A program made the position numbers and the translations under genes. Source: an uncultured Odoribacter sp. (GTDB lineage: Bacteria; Bacteroidota; Bacteroidia; Bacteroidales; Marinifilaceae). Taken from it: a stretch of 64,000 nucleotides of DNA. The notes beneath the pieces were generated by a model. The model made no database searches. It was not told the DNA's origin and saw nothing but the letters and a program-made list of their open reading frames with translations. Location of the stretch: positions 1 to 64,000 of the forward strand of contig UQTM01000007.1 in assembly GCA_900544025.1 (NCBI GenBank). The letters are read 5' to 3'. Positions 33,519-43,489 of this stretch are shown piece after piece; positions within the stretch are counted from its first letter, which is position 1, and every line of letters starts with the position of its first letter.

Positions 33519-35270
33519 TTAAGCTTGTTTTTGTTTTTCTTTATGAGCTGCTTCTGCTGCTCTTAATTGCTCTTCAGATTCTTTCGTAACTCTTTCGAGA
33601 CGTCCCATGATGGAGAATATAAAGATTGCAGAGATTGCACAGCAAAAGATCAATATTCCCCAAGTGGTAACAAGGCTATATTTTTTCCAGAATATTCCGA
33701 TGATACCCACTAAATAATTTCCAATGGCAGTAGCGGCGAACCAGCCTCCCTGCATCAGTCCTTTATATTTTGGGGGAGCTACCTTAGATACGAAGGAGAT
33801 ACCCATGGGGCTAAGGAAAAGTTCAGCACAGGTTAATACCAGATAGGTATTGATCAACCAATAAGGAGACACCATTTGATCGGTAGCCAGCGGAGTGGTT
33901 TCCACCACAGAAGGAGCAGGCAGACCAAATGAAGCTGCAAAGAGGATCAGGAATCCAAGAGCGGCAATAATCATCCCGATACCGATCTTACGGGGAGCGG
34001 ACGGTTCTTTGTGTTTGCTGTTCAGCCAGCTAAAGAAGCCAACAAATACAGGTGTAAGCAGGATGATAAACCAGGGATTGAATTGTTGGAACATTTGCGG
34101 AGTGTAGGTTGTTTCCTGGCCTGCAAATTTATTCTGATAAACGAACCAAAGCAGGATGGCAAAGGCAGCTGCCATTACCCCTCCTAAAGGTTTTGTTTTT
34201 TTAGTACCTGTAATTAATAGGAAAATTCCATAGAATACAAATATGAAAGGAACGGTTCCTGCTAAAGAGAAAAGTAAGCCGGAAATTCCGGAGGTATGAG
34301 CTGTTGTGTAATCACGGGCAAAGAAAGTCATCGTAAGTCCGTTCTGGTGGAACGACATCCAGAAGAAAATCACCACGGCGAATACCAGGCCTAAAGCAAT
34401 CAGACGTTCTTTGGTCTGTTTGGGAGTCAGTTCGATAATAATTGCATCCTTATCGCCTTTGCCTGCTGCTTTTTCTTTTTCTGTCGCATCGGCAGATTTA
34501 TAGAATTTGCGGAATCCTGCGAAAATTGCCAATGAAACTACTAAGCTGATACAGGCAACACCGAAACCATATTGATAAGATTGGCAAAGGGTGTCGATAT
34601 AGGTATGGGCAAATTGGGTAAGGCTTTCCATTCCGGAAATGGTTGCACCTTGTTCGGTAGCGAGAGAGGCAAGCTGGGTATAACCTGCCGAGCCTTCCGG
34701 AAGAGTACCATTGATTAATTGATTGGCCAGAGCCGGGATTTGGCTGTTATAGAACATGCCTGCCCCTTTCAGAATATAGTTGGAAATAGCTTCTGCCATG
34801 CTGGGGGCGAAGAATGCTCCGATATTGATACACATGTAGAAGATACTGAAAGCAAGGTCACGGTTAGGACTGTATTTAGGGCTATCGTAAAGATTACCTA
34901 CAAGTACCTGTAAATTCCCCTTGAACAATCCTGTTCCGAGAGCTATCAGCCCTAAAGCGAAGAACATGGAAATGAGTCCATTACCGAAAGGGAATGCAAG
35001 CAGAGCGTACCCTAAGAACATGATCACTGTACCGATTGTAATGGTTTTTCCATAACCGAGATATTTGTCGGCTAAGAAACCTCCCAATACAGGTAGAAAA
35101 TAAACGGCAGCAAGGAAGCCACCAAAAACTTGTCCGGTCAAAGCTGAATCCCAGCCGTAACGGGCCTGCAAATAAAGGGTGAATATTGCCAGCATCGTGT
35201 AGTAACCGAAGCGTTCTCCGGTGTTCGTCGCTGCCAGCACAAACAGCCCTTTAGGATGTCCATTTAACAT
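33519..35270 (-). CDS. POT-family proton-dependent peptide transporter
   Basis: The 583-residue inner-membrane protein shows the POT hallmarks: the ERFGYY proton-coupling motif near residue 19-24, GGFLADKYLGYGKTI after helix 2, and FSIFYMCINIGAF at helix 4. The C-terminal half has the family's FFWMSFHQNGLTMTFFARDYT segment. A longer charged loop near 255-275 separates the two halves. It takes up di- and tripeptides with protons. The C-terminus is Glu/Lys-rich and cytoplasmic. A perfect -7 box lies 42 bp upstream and a terminator follows. It probably supplies peptides to PepP, PepD and related peptidases in this window. Confidence 0.94.
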   Translation of the reverse strand: MLNGHPKGLFVLAATNTGERFGYYTMLAIFTLYLQARYGWDSALTGQVFGGFLAAVYFLPVLGGFLADKYLGYGKTITIGTVIMFLGYALLAFPFGNGLISMFFALGLIALGTGLFKGNLQVLVGNLYDSPKYSPNRDLAFSIFYMCINIGAFFAPSMAEAISNYILKGAGMFYNSQIPALANQLINGTLPEGSAGYTQLASLATEQGATISGMESLTQFAHTYIDTLCQSYQYGFGVACISLVVSLAIFAGFRKFYKSADATEKEKAAGKGDKDAIIIELTPKQTKERLIALGLVFAVVIFFWMSFHQNGLTMTFFARDYTTAHTSGISGLLFSLAGTVPFIFVFYGIFLLITGTKKTKPLGGVMAAAFAILLWFVYQNKFAGQETTYTPQMFQQFNPWFIILLTPVFVGFFSWLNSKHKEPSAPRKIGIGMIIAALGFLILFAASFGLPAPSVVETTPLATDQMVSPYWLINTYLVLTCAELFLSPMGISFVSKVAPPKYKGLMQGGWFAATAIGNYLVGIIGIFWKKYSLVTTWGILIFCCAISAIFIFSIMGRLERVTKESEEQLRAAEAAHKEKQKQA

Positions 35271-35311
35271 AGTAGCATTTATTTTAAATGATTATTAATT
35301 CTGAATGGGAA

Positions 35312-35319
35312 CAAATGTA
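35312..35319 (-). promoter_or_regulatory. -7 box for the POT transporter gene
   Basis: Minus-strand TACATTTG matches TAnnTTTG fully; no standard upstream box was found. Confidence 0.45.
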
Positions 35320-35364
35320 AGAAATTTTCTTTATTTTTCGTCTTTAAATCGATTGTGTTGAAGA

Positions 35365-36888
35365 ATGAAAAAGTTAAATAAAATTTTCAGAACGTCGGAA
35401 ATTGCAGGAATAGATCAATATACGATTGAAAATGAGCCTGTCAGTTCGTTGGATTTGATGGAGCGGGCTTCGATGGCATGGACAAAATATTTTCAAGAAA
35501 AATTCGCAAACGATAGGGATGTGGCTGTTGTTGCCGGGAGCGGAAATAATGGGGGAGACGGTTTTGCTATTGCCCGTTTATTGAGAGCACTGGGTTGGAA
35601 GGTAATGGTTTTTCGGTTGATGACGGGAGGAAAGATGAGCATCGATTGCGAAACGAATTACCGGCGTTTTCTGGAGTGTGGAGGAGTAGTGACGGATGTC
35701 TCCGATATCGGCGATTTCAAGCCCGAATACGGATGTATTTTGGTCGATGCGATTTTTGGTTCGGGATTGAACCGGAAGATAACCGGATTGGCTGCAGAGG
35801 TTATTCGAAAAATGAATGCTTTGGGGCAGCAGGTGGTGGCGGTCGATATTCCTTCCGGGCTTATGGGGGAAGATAATTCCGATAATGATCCTTCGGTTAT
35901 TGTGGAGGCGGATTATACTTTTACTTTTCAGTTTCCGAAGCTTGCTTTTATGCTGGCAGAGAACGATCGTTATGTAGGTGAGTGGAGTGTTTTGGATATC
36001 GGCCTGCATCCGGCTGTGATTGCAGATCAGCCGACATCCTACTATTATATACAGTTTGAGGATGTTGCCGACCGATTGCCCCGACAACAAAAATTTGCTC
36101 ATAAGGGTACGAATGGCCGTGGTTTGCTGGTGGCCGGCGGTTATGGGATGATGGGAGCGGCTGTTTTGGCGGCTAAAGCCGCTGTCCGGTCGGGGGTGGG
36201 GCTGTTGTATTGCCATGTGCCGGTGGCAGAGAAGAATGTTATCCATATTGCTGTTCCGGAGGCTTTGATCGATCTCGACCAGTCGGATGGTCGTTTTTCA
36301 GGAATACATCATACAGAAAAGTATGATGCGGTGGCTATCGGGCCGGCTATCGGAAAAGGACCTGAAATGGTGGAGGGGGTGAAACAATTGCTGACCGATT
36401 GGAAGGGGACGACTATTATCGATGCCGATGCTTTAAATATTCTTTCCGAACATAGAGAGTTACTCAGTTTGCTTCATGAAGGATGTATCCTTACGCCCCA
36501 TGTGAAAGAATTCGAGAGATTGACAGGAAAATGTCGAAATGATTTTGAGAGATTAAATAAATTGAGCACTTTTGCAAGTCAATATAAGGTGTGCGTGATT
36601 TTGAAAGGTGCGCATACAGCTATTGCTTCTGCCGAAGGGGACATTTGTTTTAATATGAGCGGTAATCCCGGAATGGCTAAGGGCGGTGCGGGAGATGTGC
36701 TGACAGGAGTATTGCTGGGATTGGCTGCCAACGGTTTACCACCGTTGGAGGTGGCTTTGGTCGGGGTTTTTGCTCATGGATTGTCAGGGGACATTGCTGC
36801 GAAAGAGTGGGGAATGAGAGGGATTTGTGCAGGTATTCTTGCGGAAGGGATGGGAAAAGCCTGGAAAAAGTTAGAAAATAAAGTATAA
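35365..36888 (+). CDS. nnr: Bifunctional NAD(P)H-hydrate epimerase/dehydratase
   Basis: The 507-residue protein fuses two repair enzymes. The N-terminal half (about 1-215) is the NnrE epimerase, with GSGNNGGDGFAIARLL. The C-terminal half (about 225-507) is the ADP-dependent NnrD dehydratase, with DADALNIL, LTPHVKEFERL and GNPGMAKGGAGDVLTG. Together they convert damaged hydrated NAD(P)H back to NAD(P)H in the cytoplasm. The fusion is the usual bacterial form. It is divergent from the POT gene with 94 bp between. A DUF4831 gene begins about 20 bp downstream and may share its transcript. Confidence 0.96.
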   Translation: MKKLNKIFRTSEIAGIDQYTIENEPVSSLDLMERASMAWTKYFQEKFANDRDVAVVAGSGNNGGDGFAIARLLRALGWKVMVFRLMTGGKMSIDCETNYRRFLECGGVVTDVSDIGDFKPEYGCILVDAIFGSGLNRKITGLAAEVIRKMNALGQQVVAVDIPSGLMGEDNSDNDPSVIVEADYTFTFQFPKLAFMLAENDRYVGEWSVLDIGLHPAVIADQPTSYYYIQFEDVADRLPRQQKFAHKGTNGRGLLVAGGYGMMGAAVLAAKAAVRSGVGLLYCHVPVAEKNVIHIAVPEALIDLDQSDGRFSGIHHTEKYDAVAIGPAIGKGPEMVEGVKQLLTDWKGTTIIDADALNILSEHRELLSLLHEGCILTPHVKEFERLTGKCRNDFERLNKLSTFASQYKVCVILKGAHTAIASAEGDICFNMSGNPGMAKGGAGDVLTGVLLGLAANGLPPLEVALVGVFAHGLSGDIAAKEWGMRGICAGILAEGMGKAWKKLENKV

Positions 36889-36908
36889 TTTATAATTTGA
36901 CCGAAATT

Positions 36909-38042
36909 ATGATGAAGAAAGTTGTTTTGATATTCGGATTGACGGTTTTAGTGGGACTGACTGTCATCGCACAGAAAAAGAGAGAGAATCTCACTACTCC
37001 GGTGAATGTAAATTATTGTTTGCCTAAAGTCGCCTATGAAGTGAAAGTGACTTTGGAATGTACGGAATATACTCCGGGGCCTTATCGGAATTATGCAGAG
37101 AAGGAACTGGGACAGAAGCCGGAGATTACAGAATATCAGGAGAGATGGAATATTAAAAATATTGAAGTAAAGCCTCAGGCGATTCCTGACGAAAAGGCTG
37201 TATATTCTGTTTCAGCCAGCGGGGATTATCAACCTATCCTGTTGCATTTGAGTGCGGAAGGTTTTTTAGCAGGGGTGGCTGCCGGGCAGAGCGGTGTTTT
37301 TAACGAATTCGAAAAGGCCAAGTATGTAAGTGAAGCGCAGAAACAAGCTACTGCGATCGATATTATTAAGTTTAACACTTATAATAATTTAAAAGAGGTA
37401 CTGGATACCAATTATACTTATCAAGAGGTGGATGGTGAGATGAAGAAGATTTGGGACCCGATTATCCGTTATGCCCCTAAGACCGAAAAAGATAATGTAA
37501 AAGAGGCTGTCAGTGAAATCTATCGTATCCGTTCCGAACGGGTGAAGTTGCTGGGAGCAGAGAATAATGTGCCCGACGGCAAGTCTCTTGCTATTATATT
37601 GAAAGAATTCGACCGGATGGAGCGTGATTATTTATCCTTGTTTTTAGGAAAGAAAGAGACCCGGAAAATAGTGAGGAGTTTTACTGTAGTTCCGGAGAAG
37701 AGCGGTGAGCCGGTGGTGGCTTTTCGTTTCACGGAGGAGAAGGGGATTTCCGCTGCTAAAAATGTTACGGCACAGGCTTATGTGCTGAAGGTCGATAATG
37801 TGATTGTGCCTGCTTCAAAGCCTGTGTCCGGTGAAAGTTCGGAGGCAGCCATATATTACCGTGTTCCTGCGACTGCCGATTTGTTGTTGATGAAAGGCAA
37901 TGAGGAGTTACTCCAGATGAAAGCGATTATTCCGCAGTTGGGAGAGATTAAGAAATTTCCCCTCAATGTTATAGCCAATGACGGGTTATTCCTGGAGTTT
38001 TATCCGGAATACGGTGCTTTGAAAAATATTGGAAAAAAATAA
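36909..38042 (+). CDS. DUF4831 family secreted protein
   Basis: From the ATG at 36909 (a second ATG follows directly at 36912) the protein has 377 residues. An earlier in-frame TTG at 36897 is less likely. A signal peptide ends near VIAQKK, and a mature part typical of Bacteroidetes DUF4831 follows (YCLPKVAYEVKVTLE, GPYRNYAEKELG, SAEGFLAGV). No lipobox is present, so it is probably periplasmic. A conserved tail with YYRVPATADL and ends near LEFYPEYG is also family-like. The molecular function is unknown. It sits between NAD(P)HX repair and a ClC channel and may share their transcript. Confidence 0.85.
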   Translation: MMKKVVLIFGLTVLVGLTVIAQKKRENLTTPVNVNYCLPKVAYEVKVTLECTEYTPGPYRNYAEKELGQKPEITEYQERWNIKNIEVKPQAIPDEKAVYSVSASGDYQPILLHLSAEGFLAGVAAGQSGVFNEFEKAKYVSEAQKQATAIDIIKFNTYNNLKEVLDTNYTYQEVDGEMKKIWDPIIRYAPKTEKDNVKEAVSEIYRIRSERVKLLGAENNVPDGKSLAIILKEFDRMERDYLSLFLGKKETRKIVRSFTVVPEKSGEPVVAFRFTEEKGISAAKNVTAQAYVLKVDNVIVPASKPVSGESSEAAIYYRVPATADLLLMKGNEELLQMKAIIPQLGEIKKFPLNVIANDGLFLEFYPEYGALKNIGKK

Positions 38043-38078
38043 TTAGGGAACTAAAAGATATATTATAATACCAGAGTA

Positions 38079-39857
38079 ATGTCGTGGTGGAGTAACCGGT
38101 ACGGGGAATTTTTAAGTTGGCGGGTGCGTCACATCAAAGAAAGGACTTTTATATTAATCCTTAGTCTGTTGGTGGGAATTGTAACCGGATTGGCCGGAGT
38201 GTTTCTGAAAAATTCAGTACATTATACTCATCAGTTTTTTACTGAGCGTTTACAGGTTGATAGCGGTAGTTTGTTGTTTTTTATCTATCCGTTTATCGGT
38301 ATCTGGCTGACTTCTTTATTTGTGCGTTATTTTGTACGGGAGGACATCAGCCACGGGGTGACGAAGGTTTTATACGCTATTTCCCGCCAAAATAGTATTA
38401 TCAAGCCCCATAACAATTACTCGTCCATGATCGCCAGTACCATTACGATCGGTTTCGGTGGATCGGTAGGTACGGAGGCCACTATCGTTTTAACGGGAGC
38501 TTCTATCGGTTCCAATCTCGCCCGCTTTTTCCGAATGAATTATAAGGTGATGACCCTGATGATCGGGTGCGGGGCTGCGGGAGCCATTGCCGGTATTTTT
38601 AAGGCTCCTATTGCCGGAATCGTGTTTACGCTCGAGGTGCTGATGCTCGACCTGACTATGGCTTCTTTAGTGCCTTTGATGATTTCGGCTATTTCTTCCT
38701 ATGTGATTGTTTATTTTTTGATGGGAGAAGGCGTTGTTCTGGAATTTGCCGTTCATGAGCATTTTGCGCTGGCTAATGTACCTTATTACATCTTGTTAGG
38801 TGTTTTTTGCGGTTTGATCTCCGTTTATTTTATTCGTACTAATATCCGGATCGAGAAGTTTATTACCGGGATCAAGAATCAGTTTAAACGGATTTTGATC
38901 GGTGGTGCTTTGTTAGGGTTATTGATTTATATTTTCCCGCCGTTATACGGAGAGGGTTATACTTCGTTAGAGGCGTTATTGACAGATAATGCCGACACTT
39001 TACTGAACAATACTTATTTTTTCGATTTCCGAGATTATGCGTGGATTGTTTTGGTTTACGTTGTCGGTCTGGTGTTTATCAAGGTGGTCGCAACAGCTTT
39101 GACGAACGGTAGCGGTGGTGTAGGCGGTGTGTTTGCTCCGAGCTTGTTTACCGGAGGGGTTACCGGATTTCTGATAGCTTCCCTTATTAATATGACGGGG
39201 ATTGTGTCTGTCCCGGTAAGTTATTTTGTATTGGCAGGAATGGCAGGGGTTATGTCGGGGGTTATGAATTCTCCGTTGACGGCTATGTTTTTGATTGCGG
39301 AAATTACCGGGGGGTATAGCCTTTTAGTGCCTTTGATGATTACTTCGATTACGTCCCATCTCACAGGGAGAGGGATGGAACCTTATTCTATTTATGCTCG
39401 CCGTTTGGCAATGAAAGGAGATTTGATCACTCATAATAAGGATAAAGCAGTGCTTACTTTGATGAAATTGAATAAAGTGATCGAAACCGATCTGAAAACA
39501 GTGTCGGTCGATGGAACTTTAGGAGATTTGGTAAAAAAAGTATCCCGTTCCAGTCGTAATATTTTTCCGGTGATCGATCAGAATAATGCTTTGCTGGGGA
39601 TTGTGTTGCTGGACGATATCCGAAAGATTATGTTTAATCAGGATCTTTATGAAACTACTTTTGTCCGTGATTTTATGACCACCCCTCCTACGGTGGTGGA
39701 TGTCAATGATCCGATGGATTTAGTTATGAAAAAATTTGAGGATACCGGGGCTTGGAATTTACCTGTGATTCAGGATGGTAAGTATATCGGTTTTGTGTCA
39801 AAAGCTAAGATATTCAATACCTATAGGAGGGTATTGCAACATTTTTCCGATGAATAA
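38079..39857 (+). CDS. ClC-type chloride channel/antiporter with CBS pair
   Basis: The 592-residue protein has a ClC membrane domain (about 20-430) and two C-terminal CBS domains (about 455-590). The ion-path motifs are visible: GFGGSVGTEATIVLTGAS contains the Glu equivalent to the gating glutamate, and SGGVGGVFAPSLFTGG matches the GxFAP signature. CBS pairs typically bind adenine nucleotides and tune transport. The protein moves chloride or similar anions, with or without protons, across the inner membrane. It lies 36 bp after the DUF4831 gene and 68 bp before the cation diffusion facilitator gene. Confidence 0.94.
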   Translation: MSWWSNRYGEFLSWRVRHIKERTFILILSLLVGIVTGLAGVFLKNSVHYTHQFFTERLQVDSGSLLFFIYPFIGIWLTSLFVRYFVREDISHGVTKVLYAISRQNSIIKPHNNYSSMIASTITIGFGGSVGTEATIVLTGASIGSNLARFFRMNYKVMTLMIGCGAAGAIAGIFKAPIAGIVFTLEVLMLDLTMASLVPLMISAISSYVIVYFLMGEGVVLEFAVHEHFALANVPYYILLGVFCGLISVYFIRTNIRIEKFITGIKNQFKRILIGGALLGLLIYIFPPLYGEGYTSLEALLTDNADTLLNNTYFFDFRDYAWIVLVYVVGLVFIKVVATALTNGSGGVGGVFAPSLFTGGVTGFLIASLINMTGIVSVPVSYFVLAGMAGVMSGVMNSPLTAMFLIAEITGGYSLLVPLMITSITSHLTGRGMEPYSIYARRLAMKGDLITHNKDKAVLTLMKLNKVIETDLKTVSVDGTLGDLVKKVSRSSRNIFPVIDQNNALLGIVLLDDIRKIMFNQDLYETTFVRDFMTTPPTVVDVNDPMDLVMKKFEDTGAWNLPVIQDGKYIGFVSKAKIFNTYRRVLQHFSDE

Positions 39858-39925
39858 GTATATCTGTATGAATCGGTTATTATGTCGATAAGCCCAGCTT
39901 GAAGGCATTTTCTTTTAATTTGTTT

Positions 39926-40789
39926 ATGGATACAAATTCTAAATTGGGTTACCGGGAAGGGATTGTTTCGGTATTTTTAAATTTATTGCTTTTTGTATTG
40001 AAGTATTATGCCGGAGTTGTTTCTGCTTCTGTGGCGTTGATTGCCGATGCCTGGCATACTTTATCCGATTCCCTGACTTCGATCGTCGTGATCTTCGGAA
40101 TCAAAATGTCTTCCCGTAAGCCGGATAAGGAGCATCCTTTCGGACATGGACGCTGGGAACAGGTTTCGGCGATTATTGTCGCTATTTTGTTATCCGTGGT
40201 GGGATTTGAGTTTATCCGTGATTCTATCGATAAACTAAGTGTACGCGAGTCGGCTAATTTTGGGACTTGGGCTTATGTGGCAACTATTGTTTCTATTGTT
40301 TTGAAAGAAGGGTTAGCACAATATGCTTTTCATATTGCCCGTATTACAAAAAATTCGTCCGTAAAGGCTGACGGTTGGCATCATCGTAGCGATGCTTTAT
40401 CGTCGGTGTTAATATTGATCGGTTTGTTTCTGGATTCTTATTTTTGGTGGATCGATAGTGTCTTGGGGATGTTGGTCTCCCTGATGCTTTTTTATGCTGC
40501 CTATCATATTATTAAGGGAGCTGTAAATAAAATCTTAGGTGAAGAGCCTTCTGAGGAAATGATCGGCAAGGTAAAAGAGGTTGTAAAACAGGAAATGGGG
40601 GAACAGGCATATCCGCATCACTTTCATGTACATAATTATGGAGATCATGTAGAATTCACTTTTCATATTAAAGTTCCCGGCGAAGAAACGGTGTTATGCG
40701 CTCATGCTTTGGCGACTAAGGTTGAGGAAAGAATCAGGAAAGAATTAAATATGGATGCTACGATTCACATTGAACCATTGATGATGTAA
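39926..40789 (+). CDS. Cation diffusion facilitator family metal exporter
   Basis: The ATG at 39926 gives 287 residues; an upstream in-frame TTG at 39899 is less likely. Six membrane helices carry the two metal-site signatures, IADAWHTLSDSLTS and KADGWHHRSDALSS, where His and Asp coordinate zinc or other divalent ions. The C-terminal cytoplasmic domain (about 205-287) has the usual HHFHVHNYGDHVEFTFHIKVP pattern. The proteins expel Zn2+, Fe2+, Mn2+ or similar in exchange for protons. The exact metal is not readable. It is the last gene of the series from nnr onwards. Confidence 0.93.
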   Translation: MDTNSKLGYREGIVSVFLNLLLFVLKYYAGVVSASVALIADAWHTLSDSLTSIVVIFGIKMSSRKPDKEHPFGHGRWEQVSAIIVAILLSVVGFEFIRDSIDKLSVRESANFGTWAYVATIVSIVLKEGLAQYAFHIARITKNSSVKADGWHHRSDALSSVLILIGLFLDSYFWWIDSVLGMLVSLMLFYAAYHIIKGAVNKILGEEPSEEMIGKVKEVVKQEMGEQAYPHHFHVHNYGDHVEFTFHIKVPGEETVLCAHALATKVEERIRKELNMDATIHIEPLMM

Positions 40790-40882
40790 CCTTGTGTGTT
40801 TTTTTAACGTTGTAATCACAAAAGTCAGGATAGAGGACGAGAATATATAAAAATGTTAATTCTGAATTTTGTTGATTTTAAT

Positions 40883-40913
40883 ATTGTTTTTTACAAAGAA
40901 AAAATTAATTTTG
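40883..40913 (+). promoter_or_regulatory. Promoter of the DUF2795 gene
   Basis: ATTG (40883-40886) and a perfect TAATTTTG (40906-40913) are spaced by 19 nt, 36 bp before the start codon. Confidence 0.72.
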
Positions 40914-40949
40914 CGGAAATTTTAAGAAAACGGTTAAAAAATATATACT

Positions 40950-41171
40950 ATGTATTGGACATTAGAACTTGCGTCAAAATTGGAAGATGCGCCTTGGCCT
41001 GCATCTAAAGATGAGTTGATCGATTATGCTATTCGTTCGGGCGCGCCTATGGAAGTTATTGAAAATCTCCAGGATATTGAAGACGATGAGGAGATTTTTG
41101 AGAGTATTGAAGATATTTGGCCGGATTATCCCAGTAAAGATGACTTTTTCTTCAACGAAGATGAGTATTGA
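40950..41171 (+). CDS. Small acidic DUF2795 protein
   Basis: The 73-residue protein matches the DUF2795 family: MYWTLELASKLEDAPWPASKDELIDYAIRSGAP at the start, then an NLQDIEDDEE stretch and a very acidic, aromatic tail. It has no signal or membrane segment. The family is widespread in Bacteroidetes as a single small gene with no known role. It has its own promoter and a strong terminator, so it is an independent transcript and probably well expressed. A role as a small regulatory or stress protein would be speculation. Confidence 0.88.
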   Translation: MYWTLELASKLEDAPWPASKDELIDYAIRSGAPMEVIENLQDIEDDEEIFESIEDIWPDYPSKDDFFFNEDEY

Positions 41172-41214
41172 TTTTGTTCCGGCGAGATGCTGGAGTTTAA
41201 GAAATTGAAACAGG

Positions 41215-41244
41215 CGGCTGTGTTGTAAACACAGCCGTTTTTTT
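41215..41244 (+). terminator. Strong terminator after the DUF2795 gene
   Basis: CGGCTGTGTT (41215-41224) pairs with 41228-41237 around a GTA loop, followed by seven T. Confidence 0.93.
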
Positions 41245-41350
41245 GTTTTAATGCGGCTTGTTTGTAATGTTTTTAATTAACTTGGTGTATATATTTAAAA
41301 AAATCATTATATTCATTCCCTGATTGTTGTATCTGTAAAATAAGACTCGA

Positions 41351-43435
41351 ATGGAAAGAATTTTGATGTTGATTTATCTCTCTTTGTTTCCGGTGTGGCT
41401 GTTTGCTGAAGAGCCTCTTACCGGCTTTAGACTTATTCCCCAGCCACAAAAAATAGAGTTGGTAAAGGCGAAAGGGTTAAGATATGGAGAGTTGAAATAC
41501 ATTAGAACACAAGATAGCGCTGTCGTTCCGGTTTTAGGAGAGATTATGAACCGGTTACCCCGGACAGTGAAGAAGGGGAAAGGGGTTATATTGGTTGTAT
41601 CGGCGAACGGAGTTCCTGAGTCTGTGGAGGGATATGTATTGAAAATCGGGAGTCAAGGAGCGACGATTACTGCCAGAGGAGATGCAGGTTTGTTTTACGG
41701 TTGCCAGACGTTGGAGCAGTTGTTGGAGGATAGCCGGGATTTCGGTCTGGAAATACCGGCCATGACGATAACCGATTATCCGCAATTGGCTTATCGTGCT
41801 GTTCATTTCGATACAAAACATCATTTGGACCGGATGGAATATTATTATGCTGAAATCGATAAGCTGGCTCGTTATAAGGTGAATGCGGTAATTTGGGAAT
41901 TGGAAGATAAATTGCGTTATACCCGCCGTCCGGAAGTGGCGGCCCCGAATGCCATCAGCAAACAGGAAATGGAGGCTCTTTGCCGGTATGCCCGTGACCG
42001 GCATATAGATATTTCACCTTTGGTACAAGGGTTAGGTCATGCAGGCTTTATTTTAAAGCATCATTGGGAATTGCGGGAAAATCCCGCCAGCGATTGGGAA
42101 TTTTGTCCGTCCGATCCACGTACTTACGAGGTGCAGTTCGATTTGTATCGTGATGCCTTGGAAGCCATGCCTTATGGGAAGTATTTGCATGTAGGCGGGG
42201 ACGAAATTACGGCTATCGGGATCGACGAGCGTTGTAAGGCTACAGGAAAAAGTGCTTTTGAATTACAGATGATCTGGTTAAAGAAAGTTTGTGGTTTTGC
42301 TGTGGAAAATAAAAGGATTCCTATTTTTTGGGACGATATGCCTTTAAAGTATGCCGGAGTATGGGGAGTGATTCAGAGTGATTTGTCGGGAGAGGAATTG
42401 GAGAAGAAATGGAATCCTGAAAAATTAGACAAAGCTATCGATCTTTTTCCTAAAGAGTGTGTTTATATGCGTTGGAATTATGGAGATGCTACAAAGCCTG
42501 CTCATATCAAGTTGTTGAATTGGTATCGGGACAAAGGATTGAAGGTGATGGGGGCAACGGCTGCCGTTGCCGGGGATAGTCCTTTTTTACCGAGAGAAGA
42601 ATCGAAGACCGGGTGTATTCGCGGATTTAGTAAGTTGGTGGCGGAAAATAAGCTGGAAGGTATTTTGGCGACAGCCTGGGACGACGGTTCTCCGCATACC
42701 GAAACGGCGTGGAGAGGATTTGTAGCTCAGGGAGAGTATGGCTGGAATCCTACCGGGAGGAGTGTCCCGGAGTTTAAAGCGGCACACGGGCAGCGGGAAT
42801 TCGGTTTTCTGCCTGCGGATTCATTGATGAATTTTTTAGACGAAATGGAAAAAGCGGCTTTTTTCTTCGACGGTGCGCTGGTTTCTTCAGGCAGGCGCAA
42901 TCCGGCATGGGGAACAGGTCATTTTACATTGTTGGATTTACCCCAGAAGGATAAGCCGGGAGAATGGAATTTAAAGTATAAAGATAAGGTGGAGAAATCC
43001 CGGCAGGCATTGGTGAGGTATGAAAAAAGCAAGCGGAGCATAGAGAGGGCGAAGTGTGAGGCTTTAAGGAATCGTTATACGTTGGAGGTATATGAACAAA
43101 CCAATCATTTACTGGCGTTTCCGGCTCAACTGATTGTAGCGTTGAGCGATTATGACCGGGAAACCGTTCCTGCCAAAAAAGAGGAAGCATTGAAAGAAGT
43201 GTATCGGGTGTGTCGGTATTTTGGAGATATGCGGCAGGCATTGGAAGACGTATATTCCCGAACTCGTTTTATGAGAAATCCCGACGGTTATATCAGTGAT
43301 ATGAATCATCACAATCATTTGGCGGCTAAGTCGGATAATAGCGATTGGCTTTTTTTGTATGAATTTCCAATGGTAAATAAAACGGTGCGATGGATATTAG
43401 GGACTGCTCCTGATATGAATTTCCGGATTTTTTAA
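41351..43435 (+). CDS. Glycoside hydrolase family 20 beta-N-acetylhexosaminidase
   Basis: The 694-residue protein has a signal peptide (about 1-19). A GH20b-type N-terminal domain (about 25-145) is followed by the catalytic barrel from about 148. The catalytic pair is Asp284-Glu285 in HVGGDE, where the Asp helps the substrate acetamido group act as nucleophile and the Glu is the acid/base. LVQGLGHAGF and IFWDDMPLKYAG are further barrel segments. The last 190 residues (from about 505) form a helical tail. It removes terminal GlcNAc or GalNAc from host glycans or peptidoglycan, probably in the periplasm. It stands alone, without a SusC/SusD pair. Confidence 0.9.
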   Translation: MERILMLIYLSLFPVWLFAEEPLTGFRLIPQPQKIELVKAKGLRYGELKYIRTQDSAVVPVLGEIMNRLPRTVKKGKGVILVVSANGVPESVEGYVLKIGSQGATITARGDAGLFYGCQTLEQLLEDSRDFGLEIPAMTITDYPQLAYRAVHFDTKHHLDRMEYYYAEIDKLARYKVNAVIWELEDKLRYTRRPEVAAPNAISKQEMEALCRYARDRHIDISPLVQGLGHAGFILKHHWELRENPASDWEFCPSDPRTYEVQFDLYRDALEAMPYGKYLHVGGDEITAIGIDERCKATGKSAFELQMIWLKKVCGFAVENKRIPIFWDDMPLKYAGVWGVIQSDLSGEELEKKWNPEKLDKAIDLFPKECVYMRWNYGDATKPAHIKLLNWYRDKGLKVMGATAAVAGDSPFLPREESKTGCIRGFSKLVAENKLEGILATAWDDGSPHTETAWRGFVAQGEYGWNPTGRSVPEFKAAHGQREFGFLPADSLMNFLDEMEKAAFFFDGALVSSGRRNPAWGTGHFTLLDLPQKDKPGEWNLKYKDKVEKSRQALVRYEKSKRSIERAKCEALRNRYTLEVYEQTNHLLAFPAQLIVALSDYDRETVPAKKEEALKEVYRVCRYFGDMRQALEDVYSRTRFMRNPDGYISDMNHHNHLAAKSDNSDWLFLYEFPMVNKTVRWILGTAPDMNFRIF

Positions 43436-43489
43436 TCCTTCCGATAAAAGAAAGGAAGTAAAGGACTGTCTTATTTATTTTACAAAGAG

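Noticed and set aside
35578..36246. 222-codon minus-strand frame inside nnr
   Set aside because: It is a shadow of the NAD(P)H-hydrate repair gene, with no recognisable motif.
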